Below are positions 48,201-60,616 of a stretch of 64,000 nucleotides of DNA, in pieces. Below the pieces are notes generated by a model that saw nothing but the letters and a program-made list of their open reading frames with translations, had not been told where the DNA came from and searched no databases. This DNA comes from Artemia franciscana (taxonomy: Eukaryota > Arthropoda > Branchiopoda > Anostraca > Artemiidae): the NCBI RefSeq assembly GCF_032884065.1, contig NC_088873.1, forward strand, positions 8,753,702 to 8,817,701, written 5' to 3'. The translations under genes were made by a program, and so were the position numbers. Within the stretch, counting starts at the first letter, position 1, and the number at the start of each line of letters is the position of its first letter.

Positions 48201-50554
48201 GTACGTAGGTACATGCTCATACTTTAGGTTGATCCCACTGGTTCCCTTTATATGCGGGTCATGACATCTATATTATTTTATTTAGCACTGAAATTAGCAA
48301 TCGGTATTCCGGATTTTTTTTTCTTCTACTTTTGTATTTTCTTTTGTACTTACATATTTTTTATATTTTTATACCTTATATATTATCTATGCTTGTATAT
48401 TTCTTTTGAACTCTTTCATTTAACTATGCTTCTTTATATCTAATTTCTTTAAATTTCTTGTGTTCCAAAATTAACAGTGCTGTGTTGACTTTAGATCCAT
48501 ATGGACCCGACCTGGGAACCGAAGAACCGGTGTTTGTAATATTGCAAAAAGTCTTTCTTCTAAAATTTCGCAGAAGCAAAATAAAAAGATATCCCTTTGG
48601 AGAACGTCCGATTTTGAAGGCCATTTCCTAATACTTAGAACCAGTTTAATGATTTTAGTTTTTTCTTTAGGGTAGATTGATCTTCTTTCTTTGTTACATC
48701 TCAAAGTTTGAAAAAAAATGATAAGTGCAATATTTTTTCAGTAATATTAGAGAGTGTAGAAACAGAGGAAGGACACCTCGTGTCAGGTGATCCACTGTTT
48801 CACATGTTGTCGAGTGGATTTTGTTAACATATTTTTATCTAATGTTTGATTTACTAAGGTCAAGGTCTCGATAGGTGTACAGCATTTTGAGCCACAATCT
48901 TATGGTATTTTCTCGTTCTGAATGACCGAAAGCATTAGGGGCTGCACCCCCCTATCCAATGTGGATACTTCTACACTTTAATGACATTCCTTGGTAAGAA
49001 TCTGAATTCGGAGAAGACATAATAAGCATCGCCAAAAAATTTGTTACGGGGGTGGGAGACAGATCCAACTAGCAGTTTTTTTTTTATGATTTTAAATGGT
49101 AATATTTCTCTTTTCCATTTTAAACAGTTTTCTAATGTATCATAATGCTTTAGTCTATGAAATAAGAGAGCCAACACGGGGATTCGCCAATAAACAAACC
49201 AGGTCCACGTATTACACGCATTAGACACAAAAATATTCATTAATAAGAAAAAATGAATTAAATTGAAATATAAGAAAAAAACATAATAAAAGAAAAATTA
49301 AAAGAAAAGCAACAATCTTAGCTCCTGTAAACTACTGCATCCGAAATTTTACATTGTAGCAACGTTATGTTGGGCCTAACATATGTAAATAGTGCCTAAT
49401 ACTTAATGCTGAACAGAAGAAACCGGTACGACACCTGCGTGTGACACTGCGTATGACTACAACTGGCTGCTAAGGCCACTAACCTTTAGCTGGATGGACA
49501 GGATAGCGGTAGATCCACCATACTCCAGCATCCACATTATCCAATGTGTTTTTTATTACCTAACCAGAGAGCTCTAGACGTACGAGAATGCATGAAAATA
49601 CACTTTGAAAGAGATGTGAGCGAAACAGGTATGCCATCACGTGACGGGCATATACGAAGGTGTGATCCCTGGATGGCCCGGAAATTTAATTCATTGGAAA
49701 TAAGGGAATTTACCTGGGACAAGAAGCCAGGCTTAGAACGAATTGGTTTTACTGTTTATGACTAAATTAAGTTTATGTGCAACCAACAGAAAAAAAAACA
49801 TGATTTATGCAAATTATAATAAGCATTCACGCAGTTGAATGATTTGGGGGGGGGGGCAGTAACTGGTAATTAAAACTGTCAGTCAAAAACGAATATTGCT
49901 GCTGTCTGGAAGTTACCAGGGTAAAATATTCTTCGAATCCTCACCAATTGTACTATTTTCCTTCGGCTATTTGGTCAATATGTCAAGCTAACTGATGAAA
50001 AGAAATAAATCCCTGGAACCCTCTTCTTAAATAATGGTGTAAATATGAAGAAGGATTTTTGAATTAAATAAAACCGAAAAATAAAATGGAGAGTTCTAGT
50101 CGCAAACTTGAATCAGAATTTCCAAATATCAACGAAAATTGATTGTATCCTACTTGCTCTATAAAAAGCAATATTTTGCCTACAATTCCATTTCGATGTG
50201 TAGCCTACATATTAGTTTCAGCACGACCATGCAGATTAATCGTTACTGAATCCCTTTTTCTTCGCTGTCATCAACTGTTGCAACTCATGTACTAAAAATT
50301 CACAACAATGAAGACAAATGTTTAGGCGAAAGTTTTTAAGTCGATTTGTTCTACGATGAAAATGGAAGTTTTTTTTGTTCTTTCTTGGAAAATGTAAGAT
50401 TTAACTTTAAAAATCTTGCAATGCAGATGATGGTTATAAAATGCGGGGATTTGTCCAAATTAATCCACCAGTTCCACTGAAATCGTTTAGGATGAATTTC
50501 AAGTTAATAAGTGGATGCATAAGCGTTATTAAATCTAACAGTTTCCTATTGTAG
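45223..50554 (+). other. Neuroguidin intron 3
   Basis: 5.3 kb without a recognised exon. Open frames at 48064-48443 and 49544-49765 have no known domain. Holds a short foldback element at 46901 and AT-rich low-complexity stretches. Confidence 0.5.
46901..46990. repeat. 90-bp foldback element
   Basis: AGCGTTGCCAACG at 46901-46913 is the exact reverse complement of CGTTGGCAACGCT at 46978-46990. Inside, aaactgtac and ggtacagt pair again. It could be a miniature inverted-repeat element; there is no coding content. Confidence 0.8.
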
Positions 50555-50672
50555 GGAGAAGCATCTTCAGAGGAAGAGTTGAGTGAAGGTGAAGAAGAAG
50601 ATAGACAAAAAAGTGATTCAAAACAATCTGTTGGCACCTATGTTCCTCCAAAACTTGTTTCGATGCCTTATG
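50555..50672 (+). CDS. NGDN: Neuroguidin, exon 4
   Basis: Opens after cctattgtag in phase 0 and ends at CCTTATG|GTAAGT with one extra base. It codes an acidic serine/glutamate stretch (GEASSEEELSEGEEEDRQ) followed by YVPPKLVSMPY, the hallmark YVPPRLVPVHY of neuroguidin after its acidic region. The remaining C-terminal part (the basic ERAKRRALSSS and later regions) should follow in phase but was not found with confidence before the Helitron cluster starting at 52659. The later exons may lie beyond it or in the gap. Confidence 0.93.
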
Positions 50673-52658
50673 GTAAGTATTCCAAATTTATATGTATATG
50701 TCAAATTAACTGAATAATGGATATGTAATGTATCCAGTAAGTAAGTAAATGGGTACTTGTATAGTAAACCCCCTGCCGCTCAAGTTGTTCAATCATTGAC
50801 GCACTGTAAACCGTTTTTTTCCCTACTTTCTTTCAACTTAGCATGAGAAAAAACAAAGAAAAGTGACAGAATAGGTGGAAAATATATAATTTGGCTATAT
50901 ATTTGCACATTAGGGGAGTTGGGGGGTAGAGTATTTGGACAGTGTGGAGTCAAGAAACAATTCTTACTTCATAATATCAGAATAATTGTAGTTAACACAT
51001 TTTGCATGCAGAACCGCTGTACTGCACCCACCTTCCCCACTAATTTGCGAATATATATCCCAGATTTGTTTCTAAAGTATTATATTTTTATCATACATAG
51101 GTATATTTCAGTAATATTAACCTAACTTCACATCTTGAGCGGTATATCATACAGTTTCCGTTTCATCGATTGCTAGAGCATGGAAAACTGGCTATAGAAG
51201 AAAGTTATCCATTTTAAGCTTTTTGTTTTTTAGTCCAATAATCAGTTCCATCTAGCGTTACCTCAAAAATAATATGCTCTTTCGATTCAATAGGACAGGC
51301 TCATGATGAAAGATAAATGAATTCAAAGTATTTCCACTTGCGAAGCAACTTAGTTTAGACTTGAACACTACAAAATTAACAAGACTTCTCTTGAGCATCA
51401 TATAGAACTTGCAATGCATGGTCTTAGTTTTGATAACGGAGTCATTCCAATGTGACATCATACCCACGAAGAGTAACTTTTCAAAGGGTATCTGTGTTGT
51501 ATACAAAGATACAATTTTAGTCAAAAAATTGAATTTTATTTTACTATCAATTTTGATCATTGTTGCAGCAGCAGTACGATTAGCCTTGTAAAGAGCAAAC
51601 TCCAGCCCATAGTAACGTTGACAACTTATAGGTGGATTTTGAAAATAGTCTTAAGTGATTAAGAATTGTCATTTGAAACTGATTCAGGATTAGCAACTGC
51701 TTTTTCATTCAACCTTAATTGTAAAAGTTCTCGAGAAATAAATTTAGACAAACCGAAAACCAAAACAAATTAAGTTCTACTGAACTTTACAGTTATGGTT
51801 AATTGTAACCTTCTGATACTATTTTTATTGACCAAAATATAAGATTGTCTATTTTGAAAATATCGTTTTATTTACAGACAAATTTAGAAAAAATGAAAGC
51901 CAAAAAACCTTTCAGACTTCAACTTCAAACACCAGCGCCAACTTCAAGCTCCAATGCATAAATTTATACGAATATACAAATACCAGCTATAAACCCCACC
52001 GACGGGCTAAGAATTCAACATATGGCCTATTCCTTGTTCCTATACCTAGTTCATTTGATTCTTGTCTCTTCTAGAATTTGCTTGAATATGAGATCAGATT
52101 CAGTTAAAACTTCATCCTGTTTCTTCTTCTTGTTGAATGTTTTTGTTTCTTCTCTTTTGCCTTTTATTTTCGTTACTTGTCCTTTCTCATTTACTTCCCT
52201 CTGTTATATGTCTCTTTCTTGCGCTTCTTATTCTTGCCTCTTCTGGCATTTTCTTAGGTCAGATTCAATTAAAACCTCACCCTCTCTCTACTTCGTCTTT
52301 GTCTCTTCATCCATTTTTACTTTTTATTTTCATTACATCTTCTTTCACATTTACCTATTGTCTATGTTTTATGTCTCTTTCTAACGTTTTTGTTTGTATA
52401 CGAGTCATTGGGTTTCAAATCTGGAAAGTTTCTTTGATTATAATTTGGTCTGTCAGAAGATTTCTTATTATCAACTTTGTCAGGATCTTCTGTTCTTATT
52501 TTTTTCACTCTCGCTTCACCTTGACAATCACTGTGGCCAATTCTTTTTTCTTCATCATTATTACATTTCTTCCTCATATACGTCGTGACTTCTGTTCGTT
52601 TCATGTTTCGATATTGCTCCTAATTTTCAGCTTAAAAAACCTTTTTTTTTATATTTAA
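50673..52658 (+). other. Neuroguidin intron 4 or 3' region, no certain exon
   Basis: An acceptor-like tttacag at 51877 opens a frame in the right phase (DKFRKNESQKTF..), but it does not resemble the family's next segment. From 52020 on the sequence becomes T-rich and low complexity with meaningless open frames. Confidence 0.4.
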
Positions 52659-53601
52659 CTAGCTGTTGGTGCCAACACCTAGATGGAGGGGGCGCTTCGC
52701 CCAACCCACCCAAGCCCCCCGCGCGCGTAAGTCATTACGGGCCATTGTAGTTGTGTCCCTGTGTCCCACCTGTGAATATAGATAGTTCTTTTCCATTTTC
52801 TCTACCACTCCATATTAATCAAGTATCAATAATTCAATCTGTATTAATATGTTTTTATTTTATGATTGCCATTGAGCTGTGTTTTTTCTTTTTTCTCTTT
52901 GTTTCTCTTTTATTTTTCATTTTTTTCACTTTTTTCTTTTTTTCAGTTTTTTCTTTTTTCTTTTTTTAGCTTTTCTTTTTTAGTTTTTTTCTTTTTACCC
53001 TTTTCTGTTTTAGTTATTTTTTAGTTTTTCTTTCTTTAGTTTTTTAGTTTTTACTTTTTTTTTCTTTTTTTAAGTTTTTATTTTCTTTTTTGGTTTTTTC
53101 TTTTTTAGTTTTTTCTTTTTTTAGTTTCGTATATGCAAACCCTCAAACATACAAAAAACAAACCTGCATACAACTTATTTTTTTATATATATCTAGTTTC
53201 TCTTTTAGTTTTGTCTTTTTTAGTTTTTTCTTTATCTTAGTTTTTTTTTCTTTTTTAGTTTTTCTTTTTTTTTAGTTTCTTCTTTTTATTAAATTGTTTT
53301 CTTTTTTAGTTTTTTCTTCTTTTTCTAGTTTTATTGTTTTAGTTTTTATCTTTTTTTCTTTTAAATTTTTATTTTTTTCTTTTTTTCTTTTTTTCTTTTT
53401 AGTTTTTTTTCTTTTTTTGGTTTTGTCTTTTTTTCTAGTTTTTCTTTTTTTTAGTTTTTTTCTGTTTTTTATTTATTTTTTTTATTTTTTTTTTATTTTT
53501 TTAGTTTTCTTTTTCTTCTTTATTTTTCAGACGTCATATGCAAACCCTCAAACAAAAATACATACATACAACTTATTTATATATATATATATATATATAT
53601 A
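52659..53601 (-). mobile_element. Degenerate Helitron (copy 3, minus strand)
   Basis: Read on the minus strand, the 3' end is at 52659-52662 (CTAG). The hairpin is reduced to TGTTGGTGCCAACA (52665-52678), having lost the GC-rich middle of the stem. The family's GC-rich and CACCTGTGAATATAG text follows, then a T-rich (antisense A-run) array with two CATATGCAAACCCTCAAAC units, up to a minus-strand 5' end near 53575-53600. It abuts, head to head, the + strand 5' end at 53602. No helicase remnant. Confidence 0.75.
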
Positions 53602-53651
53602 TCTATATATATAAAAATAAGTTGTCTGTGTGTGGATCTGTGGATGGATCA

Positions 53652-56600
53652 GGTGACGTCATGTTTGTTCGCATATGACGTCTGAATTATTTCAAACTAA
53701 TAAAAAAGAAGAAAAAAACTAAAAAAGGTAAAAACTACAAAAAAAACTAAAAAGAAAAAAACTAAAAAAGCTAAAAAACTAAAAAAAAACTAAAAAAAGG
53801 TAAAAATCTAATAACTAAAAAAAACTGAAAAAAATAAAAAAAGGCAAAAACTACGAAAAAAATAAAAACTAATAAAAAAACTAAAAAAGCTAAAAAACTA
53901 AAAAAAACTAAAAAAAACTAAAAAAAGGTAAAAAACTAAAAAAAACTAAAAACTAAAAAAGAAAAAAACTAAAAAAAAGGAAAAAACTGAAAAATAAAAG
54001 AGAAAAAGAAAACTAAAAAAATATGAATAAATATATATAAAAATAAGTTGTTTGTGGGTTATGTCTGTCTATCTGTCTGTCGAGTGACGTCGTGTTTGTC
54101 CGCATATGACGTCTGAATTATTTCACACTAATACAAAAGAAGAAAAAAAACTAAAAAAGGTAAAAACTACAAAAAAAACTAAAAAGAAAAAAAACTAAAA
54201 AAGCTAAAAAACTAAAAAAAACTAAAAAAAGGTAAAAAACTAAAAACTAAAAAAAACTGAAAAAACTAAAAAAAGGCAAAAACTAAAAAAAAAACTAAAA
54301 ACTAATAAAAAAACTAAAAAAGCTAAAAAACTAAAAAAACTAAAAAAAGGTAAAAAACAAAAAAAAAACTAAAAACTAAAAAAGAAAAAACTAAAAAAAA
54401 GGAAAAAACTGAAAAATAAGAGAAAAAGAAAACTAAAAAAATATTAATAAATATAAAAAATATAAATATAAATACGGATCAGGTGACGTCATGTTTGTTC
54501 GCATATGACGTCTGAATTATTTCACACTAATACAAAAGAAGAAAAAAACTAAAAAAGGTAAAAACTACAAAAAAACTAAAAAGAAAAAAAAAACTAAAAA
54601 AGCTAAAAAACTAAAAAAAAACTAAAAAAAAGGTAAAAATCTAATAACTAAAAAAAAAACTGAAAAAAATAAAAAAAAGGCAAAATCTACAAAAAAAATA
54701 AAAACTAATAAAAAAACTAAAAAAGCTAAAAAACTAAAAAAACTTAAAAAAACTAAAAAAAGGTAAAAAACTAAAAAAAAACTAAAAACTAAAAAAGAAA
54801 AAAACTAAAAAAAAGGAAAAAACTGAAAAATAAAAGAGAAAAAGAAAACTAAAAAAATATGAATAAATATATATAAAAATAAGTTGTTTGTGGGTTATGT
54901 CTGTCTGTCTGTCTGTCGAGTGACGTCGTGTTTGTCCGCATATGACGTCTGAATTATTTCACACTAATACAAAAGAAGAAAAAAAACTAAAAAAGGTAAA
55001 AACTACAAAAAAAACTAAAAAGAAAAAAAACTAAAAAAGCTAAAAAACTAAAAAAAACTAAAAAAAATTAAAAAACTAAAAACTAAAAAAAACTGAAAAA
55101 ACTAAAAAAAGGCAAAAACTAAAAAAAAACTAAAAACTAATAAAAAAACTAAAAAAGCTAAAAAACTAAAAAAACTAAAAAAACTAAAAAAAGGTAAAAA
55201 ACAAAAAAAACTAAAAACTAAAAAAGAAAAAACTAAAAAAAAGGAAAAAACTGAAAAATAAGAGAAAAAGAAAACTAAAAAAATATTAAGGTGACGTCAT
55301 GTTTGTTCGCATATGACGTCTGAATTATTTCACACTAATACAAAAGAAAAAAACTAAAAAAGGTAAAAACTACAAAAAAAACTAAAAAGAAAAAAAAAAC
55401 TAAAAAAGCTAAAAAACTAAAAAAAACTAAAAAAAGGTAAAAATCTAATAACTAAAAAAAAACTGAAAAAAATAAAAAAAGGCAAAAACTACAAAAAAAA
55501 ATAAAAACTAATAAAAAAACTAAAAAAGCTAAAAAACTAAAAAAACTAAAAAAAACTAAAAAAAGGTAAAAAACTAAAAAAAACTAAAAACTAAAAAAGA
55601 AAAAAACTAAAAAAAAGGAAAAAACTGAAAAATAAAAGAGAAAAAGAAAACTAAAAAAAATATGAATAAATATATATAAAAATAAGTTGTTTGTGGGTTA
55701 TGTCTGTCTGTCTGTCTGTCGAGTGACGTCGTGTTTGTCCGCATATGACGTCTGAATTATTTCACACTAATACAAAAGAAGAAAAAAAAACTAAAAAAGG
55801 TAAAAACTACAAAAAAAAACTAAAAAGAAAAAAAAACTAAAAAAGCTAAAAAACTAAAAAAAACTAAAAAAAGGTAAAAAACTAAAAACTAAAAAAAACT
55901 GAAAAAACTAAAAAAAGGCAAAAACTAAAAAAAAACTAAAAACTAATAAAAAAACTAAAAAAGCTAAAAAACTAAAAAAACTAAAAGAACTAAAAAAAGG
56001 TAAAAAACAAAAAAAAACTAAAAACTAAAAAAGAAAAAACTAAAAAAAAGGAAAAAACTGAAAAATAAGAGAAAAAGAAAACTAAAAAAATATTAATAAA
56101 TATAAAAAATATAAATATAAATACGGATCAGGTGACGTCATGTTTGTTCGCATATGACGTCTGAATTATTTCACACTAATACAAAAGAAGAAAAAAACTA
56201 AAAAGAAAAAAAAACTAAAAAAGCTAAAAAACTAAAAAAAAACTAAAAAAAGGTAAAAATCTAATAACTAAAAAAAAACTGAAAAAAATAAAAAAAGGCA
56301 AAAACTACAAAAAAAATAAAAACTAATAAAAAAACTAAAAAAGCTAAAAAACTAAAAAAAACTAAAAAAAGGTAAAAAACTAAAAAAAACTAAAAACTAA
56401 AAAAGAAAAAAACTAAAAAAAAGGAAAAAACTGAAAAATAAAAGAGAAAAAGAAAACTAAAAAAATATGAATAAATATATATAAAAATAAGTTGTTTGTG
56501 GGTTATGTCTGTCTGTCTGTCTGTCGAGTGACGTCGTGTTTGTCCGCATATGACGTCTGAATTATTTCACACTAATACAAAAGAAGAAAAAAAACTAAAA

Positions 56601-56920
56601 AAGGTAAAAACTACAAAAAAAACTAAAAAGAAAAAAAACTAAAAAAGCTAAAAAACTAAAAAAAACTAAAAAAAGGTAAAAAACTAAAAACTAAAAAAAC
56701 TGAAAAAACTAAAAAAAACTAAAAACTAATAAAAAAACTAAAAAAGCTAAAAAACTAAAAAAACTAAAAAAACTAAAAAAAGGTAAAAAACAAAAAAAAA
56801 CTAAAAACTAAAAAAGAAAAAACTAAAAAAAAGGAAAAAACTGAAAAATAAGAGAAAAAGAAAACTAAAAAAATATTAATAAATATAAAAAATATAAATA
56901 TAAATATAATATAAATTAGC
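53652..56920 (+). repeat. Higher-order tandem array of two alternating subunits (about 0.8 kb per pair, four rounds)
   Basis: Subunit A is marked by GGTGACGTCATGTTTGTTCG at 53652, 54482, 55290 and 56131. Subunit B is marked by CGAGTGACGTCGTGTTTGTC at 54081, 54917, 55720 and 56525. They strictly alternate with spacing 373-435 bp. Each B is preceded by a (GTCT)n tract and the Helitron 5' text ATATATATAAAAATAAG without the initial TC. Between markers run A-tract arrays. Successive rounds are highly similar. Confidence 0.92.
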
Positions 56921-57404
56921 AATCAACAAAGCACCGAGACACAAATGACGACCGGGACACAGGGAGTATAAATGACGACCAGGACATAAGTAAAAAAAAA
57001 ACTAAAAAAACTAAAAAAATGGTAAAAACTACAAAAAAACTAAAAACTAATAAAAAAACTAAAAAATCTAAAAATCTAAATAAACTAAAAAAGAAAAAAA
57101 AGAAAAAAGGAAAAACTAAAAACACAGGGAATATAAATGACGACCGGGACACAGGGACACAACTACATTGGGGACGCCGGGGGGCACAGGGGGATATAAA
57201 TGACGACCGGGACACCGGGACACAAGGAATATAAATGACGCCCGGGACACTCAAAGAGAAATCACAGACTGGAACACCGGGACACAAATGACAACCGGGA
57301 CACAGGGAATATAAATGACGACCGGGACACAGGGACATAACTACAAAGGGGACGCCGGGGTGCACAGGGGGATATATAAATGACGATGGCGACTCAGGGA
57401 ATGG

Positions 57405-57599
57405 TCGATTAGCAATCACCATCAACAAAGCTCAAGGGCAATCATTAGAATCATGAGGTATAGATCTGAATACGGATTGTTTTCCCATGGACCATTATAT
57501 GTTGCATGTTCAAGAGTCGGTAAACCTGACAATCTATTTATATGCACAGACAATGGGACAGCAAAGAATGTTGTATATTCGCAAGTTTTACGTAGTTAA
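57405..57599 (+). pseudogene. Helitron helicase C-terminus, remnant
   Basis: The RLAITINKAQGQSLES region, then a TGA and a frame break, then VACSRVGKPDNLFI to TAA at 57597-57599. It is nearly identical to the minus-strand copy at 60618-60811. Confidence 0.8.
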
Positions 57600-57600
57600 A

Positions 57601-57602
<2 letters not shown>

Positions 57603-57671
<69 letters not shown>
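57603..57671. repeat. (TA)n microsatellite at an orientation switch
   Basis: About 68 bases of TA repeats. Helitron text runs + on the left and − on the right of it. Confidence 0.95.
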
Positions 57672-57672
<1 letters not shown>

Positions 57673-57673
<1 letters not shown>

Positions 57674-57835
57674 TAGCTGTTGGGGTGGCGCTTCGCGCCA
57701 CCCCAACACCTAGTTGGTGGGGGCGCTTCGCGCCCCCCCCCAAGCCCCCCCGCGCGCGTAAGTCGTTACGCGCCATATTAGTTACGCGCCATTGTAGTTG
57801 TGTCCCTATGTCCCACCTGTGAATATAGATATATA
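57673..57835 (-). mobile_element. Isolated reversed Helitron 3' terminal segment
   Basis: On the minus strand it ends with CTAG at 57673-57676 and the perfect hairpin at 57680-57706. The inner hairpin/CTAG module and the family 3' text back to CACCTGTGAATATAGATA follow. It is the reverse complement of 60370-60528, but stops where the next + strand 5' end begins at 57836. Confidence 0.85.
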
Positions 57836-60527
57836 TCTATATATATAAAAATAAGTTGTCTGTCTGTGGATGTGTGGATGGATGTGTGGATGGATGTGTC
57901 AGGTGACGTCACCTGAAAAAACTGGATTAGGTGACGTCAAAACTGAAAAAACTAAAAAAAGGCAAAAACTACAAAAAAAACTAAAAACTAATAAAAAAAA
58001 TAAAAAAGCTAAAAAACTAAAAAAACTATAAAGGTAAAAACCAATAAAAAACTAAAAAAAAAAAACTGAAAAAACTAAAAAAAGGCAAAAACTACAAAAA
58101 AAAACTAAAAACTAATAAAAAAAGTAAAAAAGCTAAAAAACTAAAAAAACTAAAAAAACTAAAAAAAGGTAAAAAACTAAAAAAAATAAAAAATAAAAAA
58201 AAACTAAAAAAAAGGAAAAAACTGAAAAATAAGCTAAAATAAAGGTAAAAACCAATAAAAAACTAAAAAAAAAAAGGAAAAAAACTAATAAATGACGACA
58301 CTCAAAGAGAAAGCGACCAGGACAAAAAACTAAAAAAAAAGGCAAAAACTACAAAAAAACTAAAAACTAATAAAAAAAATAAAAAAGCTAAAAAACTAAA
58401 AAAACTAAAAAAAGGTAAAAAACTAAAAAAACTAAAAACTAAAAAAAAACTAAAAAAGGTAAAAACTAAAAGAACTAAAAAAGAAAAAAATAAATGACGA
58501 CACTCAAAGAGAAAGCGACCAGGACAAAAGGAATGTTCGATTAGCAATCAACAAAGCACCGGGACACAGGGAGTATAAATGACGACCAGGACACAAGTAA
58601 AAAAAAAAATTAACAAAACTAAAAAGAAGGTAAAAACTACAAAAAACTAAAAAGAAAAAAAAACTAAAAACTAATAAAAAAACTAAAAAATCTAAAAATC
58701 TAAATAAACTAAAAAAGAAAAAAAAAGGAAAAAAATAAAGGAGAAAAACAAAACTAAAAAACGAATGTATATACAGACCGGTACACCGGGATACAAATGA
58801 CGACCGGGACACAGGGGAATATAAATAACGACCGGGACACAGGGACACAACTACAACGGGGACACCGGGGGAAACAGGGGGATATAAATGACGACCGGGA
58901 CAAAAAAACTAAAAAGAAATAAAAACTAAAAACTAATAAAAAAAACTAAAAAATCTAAAAATCTAAATAAGCTAAAAAAGAAAAAAAAAAGGAAAAAAAT
59001 AAAGGAGAAAAACAAAACTAAAAAACGAATGTATATACAGACCGGGACACCGGGATACAAATGATGACCGGGACCCGGGACACAGGGAATATAAATGACG
59101 ACCGGGACACAGGGACACAACTACAACGGGGACACCGGGGGAAACAGGGGGATAACCTGACAATCTATTTATATGCAAAGACAATGGGACAGCAAAGAAT
59201 GTTGTATATTCGCAAGTTTTACGTAGTTAAAACCATATATATATATATATATCTATATTCACAGGTGGGACATAGGGACACAACTACAATGGCGCGTAAC
59301 TATTATGGCGCGTAACGACTTACGCGCGCGGGGGGGGCTTGGGGGGGGCGCGAAGCTAAAATAAAGGTAAAAACCAATAAAAAACTAAAAAAAAAAGGAA
59401 AAAAACTAATAAATGACGACACTCAAAGAGAAAGCGACCAGGACAAAAAACTAAAAAAAAAGGCAAAAACTACAAAAAAAACTAAAAACTAATAAAAAAA
59501 ATAAAAAGCTAAAAAACTAAAAAAACTAAAAAAAGGTAAAAAACTAAAAAAACTAAAAACTAAAAAAAAACTAAAAAAGGTAAAAACTAAAAGAACTAAA
59601 AAAGAAAAAAATAAATGACGACACTCAAAGAGAAAGCGACCAGGACAAAAGGAATGTTCGATTAGCAATCAACAAAGCACCGGGACACAGGGAGTATAAA
59701 TGACGACCAGGACACAAGTAAAAAAAAAAATTAACAAAACTAAAAAGAAGGTAAAAACTACAAAAAAACTAAAAAGAAAAAAAAAACTAAAAACTAATAA
59801 AAAAACTAAAAAATCTAAAAATCTAAATAAACTAAAAAAGAAAAAAAAAAGGAAAAAAATAAAGGAGAAAAACAAAACTAAAAAACGAATGTATATACAG
59901 ACCGGTACACCGGGATACAAATGACGACCGGGACACAGGGAATATAAATAACGACCGGGACACAGGGACACAACTACAACGGGGACACCAGGGGAAACAG
60001 GGGGATATAAATGACGACCGGGACAAAAAACTAAAAAGAAATAAAAACTAAAAACTAATAAAAAAAACTAAAAAATCTAAAAATCTAAATAAGCTAAAAA
60101 AGAAAAAAAAAGGAAAAAAATAAAGGAGAAAAACAAAACTAAAAAACGAATGTATATACAGACCGGGACACCGGATACAAATGATGACCGGGACCCGGGA
60201 CACAGGGAATATAAATGACGACCGGGACACAGGGACACAACTACAACGGGGACACCGGGGGAAACAGGGGGATAACCTGACAATCTATTTATATGCAAAG
60301 ACAATGGGACAGCAAAGAATGTTGTATATTCGCAAGTTTTACGTAGTTAAAACCATATATATATATATATATCTATATTCACAGGTGGGACATAGGGACA
60401 CAACTACAATGGCGCGTAACTATTATGGCGCGTAACGACTTACGCGCGCGGGGGGGGCTTGGGGGGGGCGCGAAGCGCCCCCACCAACTAGGTGTTGGGG
60501 TGGCGCGAAGCGCCACCCCAACAGCTA

Positions 60528-60528
<1 letters not shown>
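57836..60528 (+). mobile_element. Helitron (copy 5) with both termini and internal 1.12-kb duplication
   Basis: 5' TC at 57836 follows an A; 3' CTAG at 60525-60528 is followed by T, with hairpin 60495-60521. The 5' end carries the CRE-like palindrome at 57900. The interior has A-run arrays, minisatellites, and two truncated helicase ends (from NLTIYLYAKTMGQ text at 59157 and 60276) that lack motif V. Non-autonomous. The near-identical internal duplicates imply recent rearrangement or an assembly error. Confidence 0.88.
58233..60474 (+). repeat. 1.12-kb near-perfect tandem duplication
   Basis: The block 58233-59354 is repeated at 59355-60474. At the junction, the 3' terminal GC-rich text gcgcgaagc runs directly into gctaaaataaaggtaaaaac, so the breakpoint used the shared AAGCT/AAGC microhomology. 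An 84-codon stretch (59061-59315 and 60181-60435) is identical in both copies at the protein level. Confidence 0.93.

Positions 60529-60616
<88 letters not shown>

Larger units (their letters stand above)
53602..57602 (+). mobile_element. Helitron (copy 4) with higher-order array, 3' end lost
   Basis: The 5' end TC at 53602 follows an A. The interior is a long A-run array organised into alternating subunits, then GACCGGGACACAGGG minisatellites (56935-57400) and the helicase C-terminal remnant, ending in a (TA)n tract at 57603-57671. The normal 3' region does not follow; instead a reversed 3' terminal module occupies 57673-57835. The element was thus broken within its TA tract. Confidence 0.8.

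Noticed and set aside
49544-49765. 73-codon ORF with an acceptor-like sequence just upstream
   Set aside because: No recognisable domain, and no phase or donor linking it to neuroguidin exons. It may be a transposon scrap; not supportable as a gene.
51878-52084. Candidate neuroguidin exon 5 (DKFRKNESQKTF...)
   Set aside because: The phase fits, but the residues do not match the conserved ERAKRRALSSS region; the frame simply runs into a stop.
52022-53614. Open frames of mostly F, L, S and V that look like membrane proteins
   Set aside because: T-rich low-complexity sequence, partly antisense A-run arrays of the Helitron at 52659; no start context, motif or splice support.
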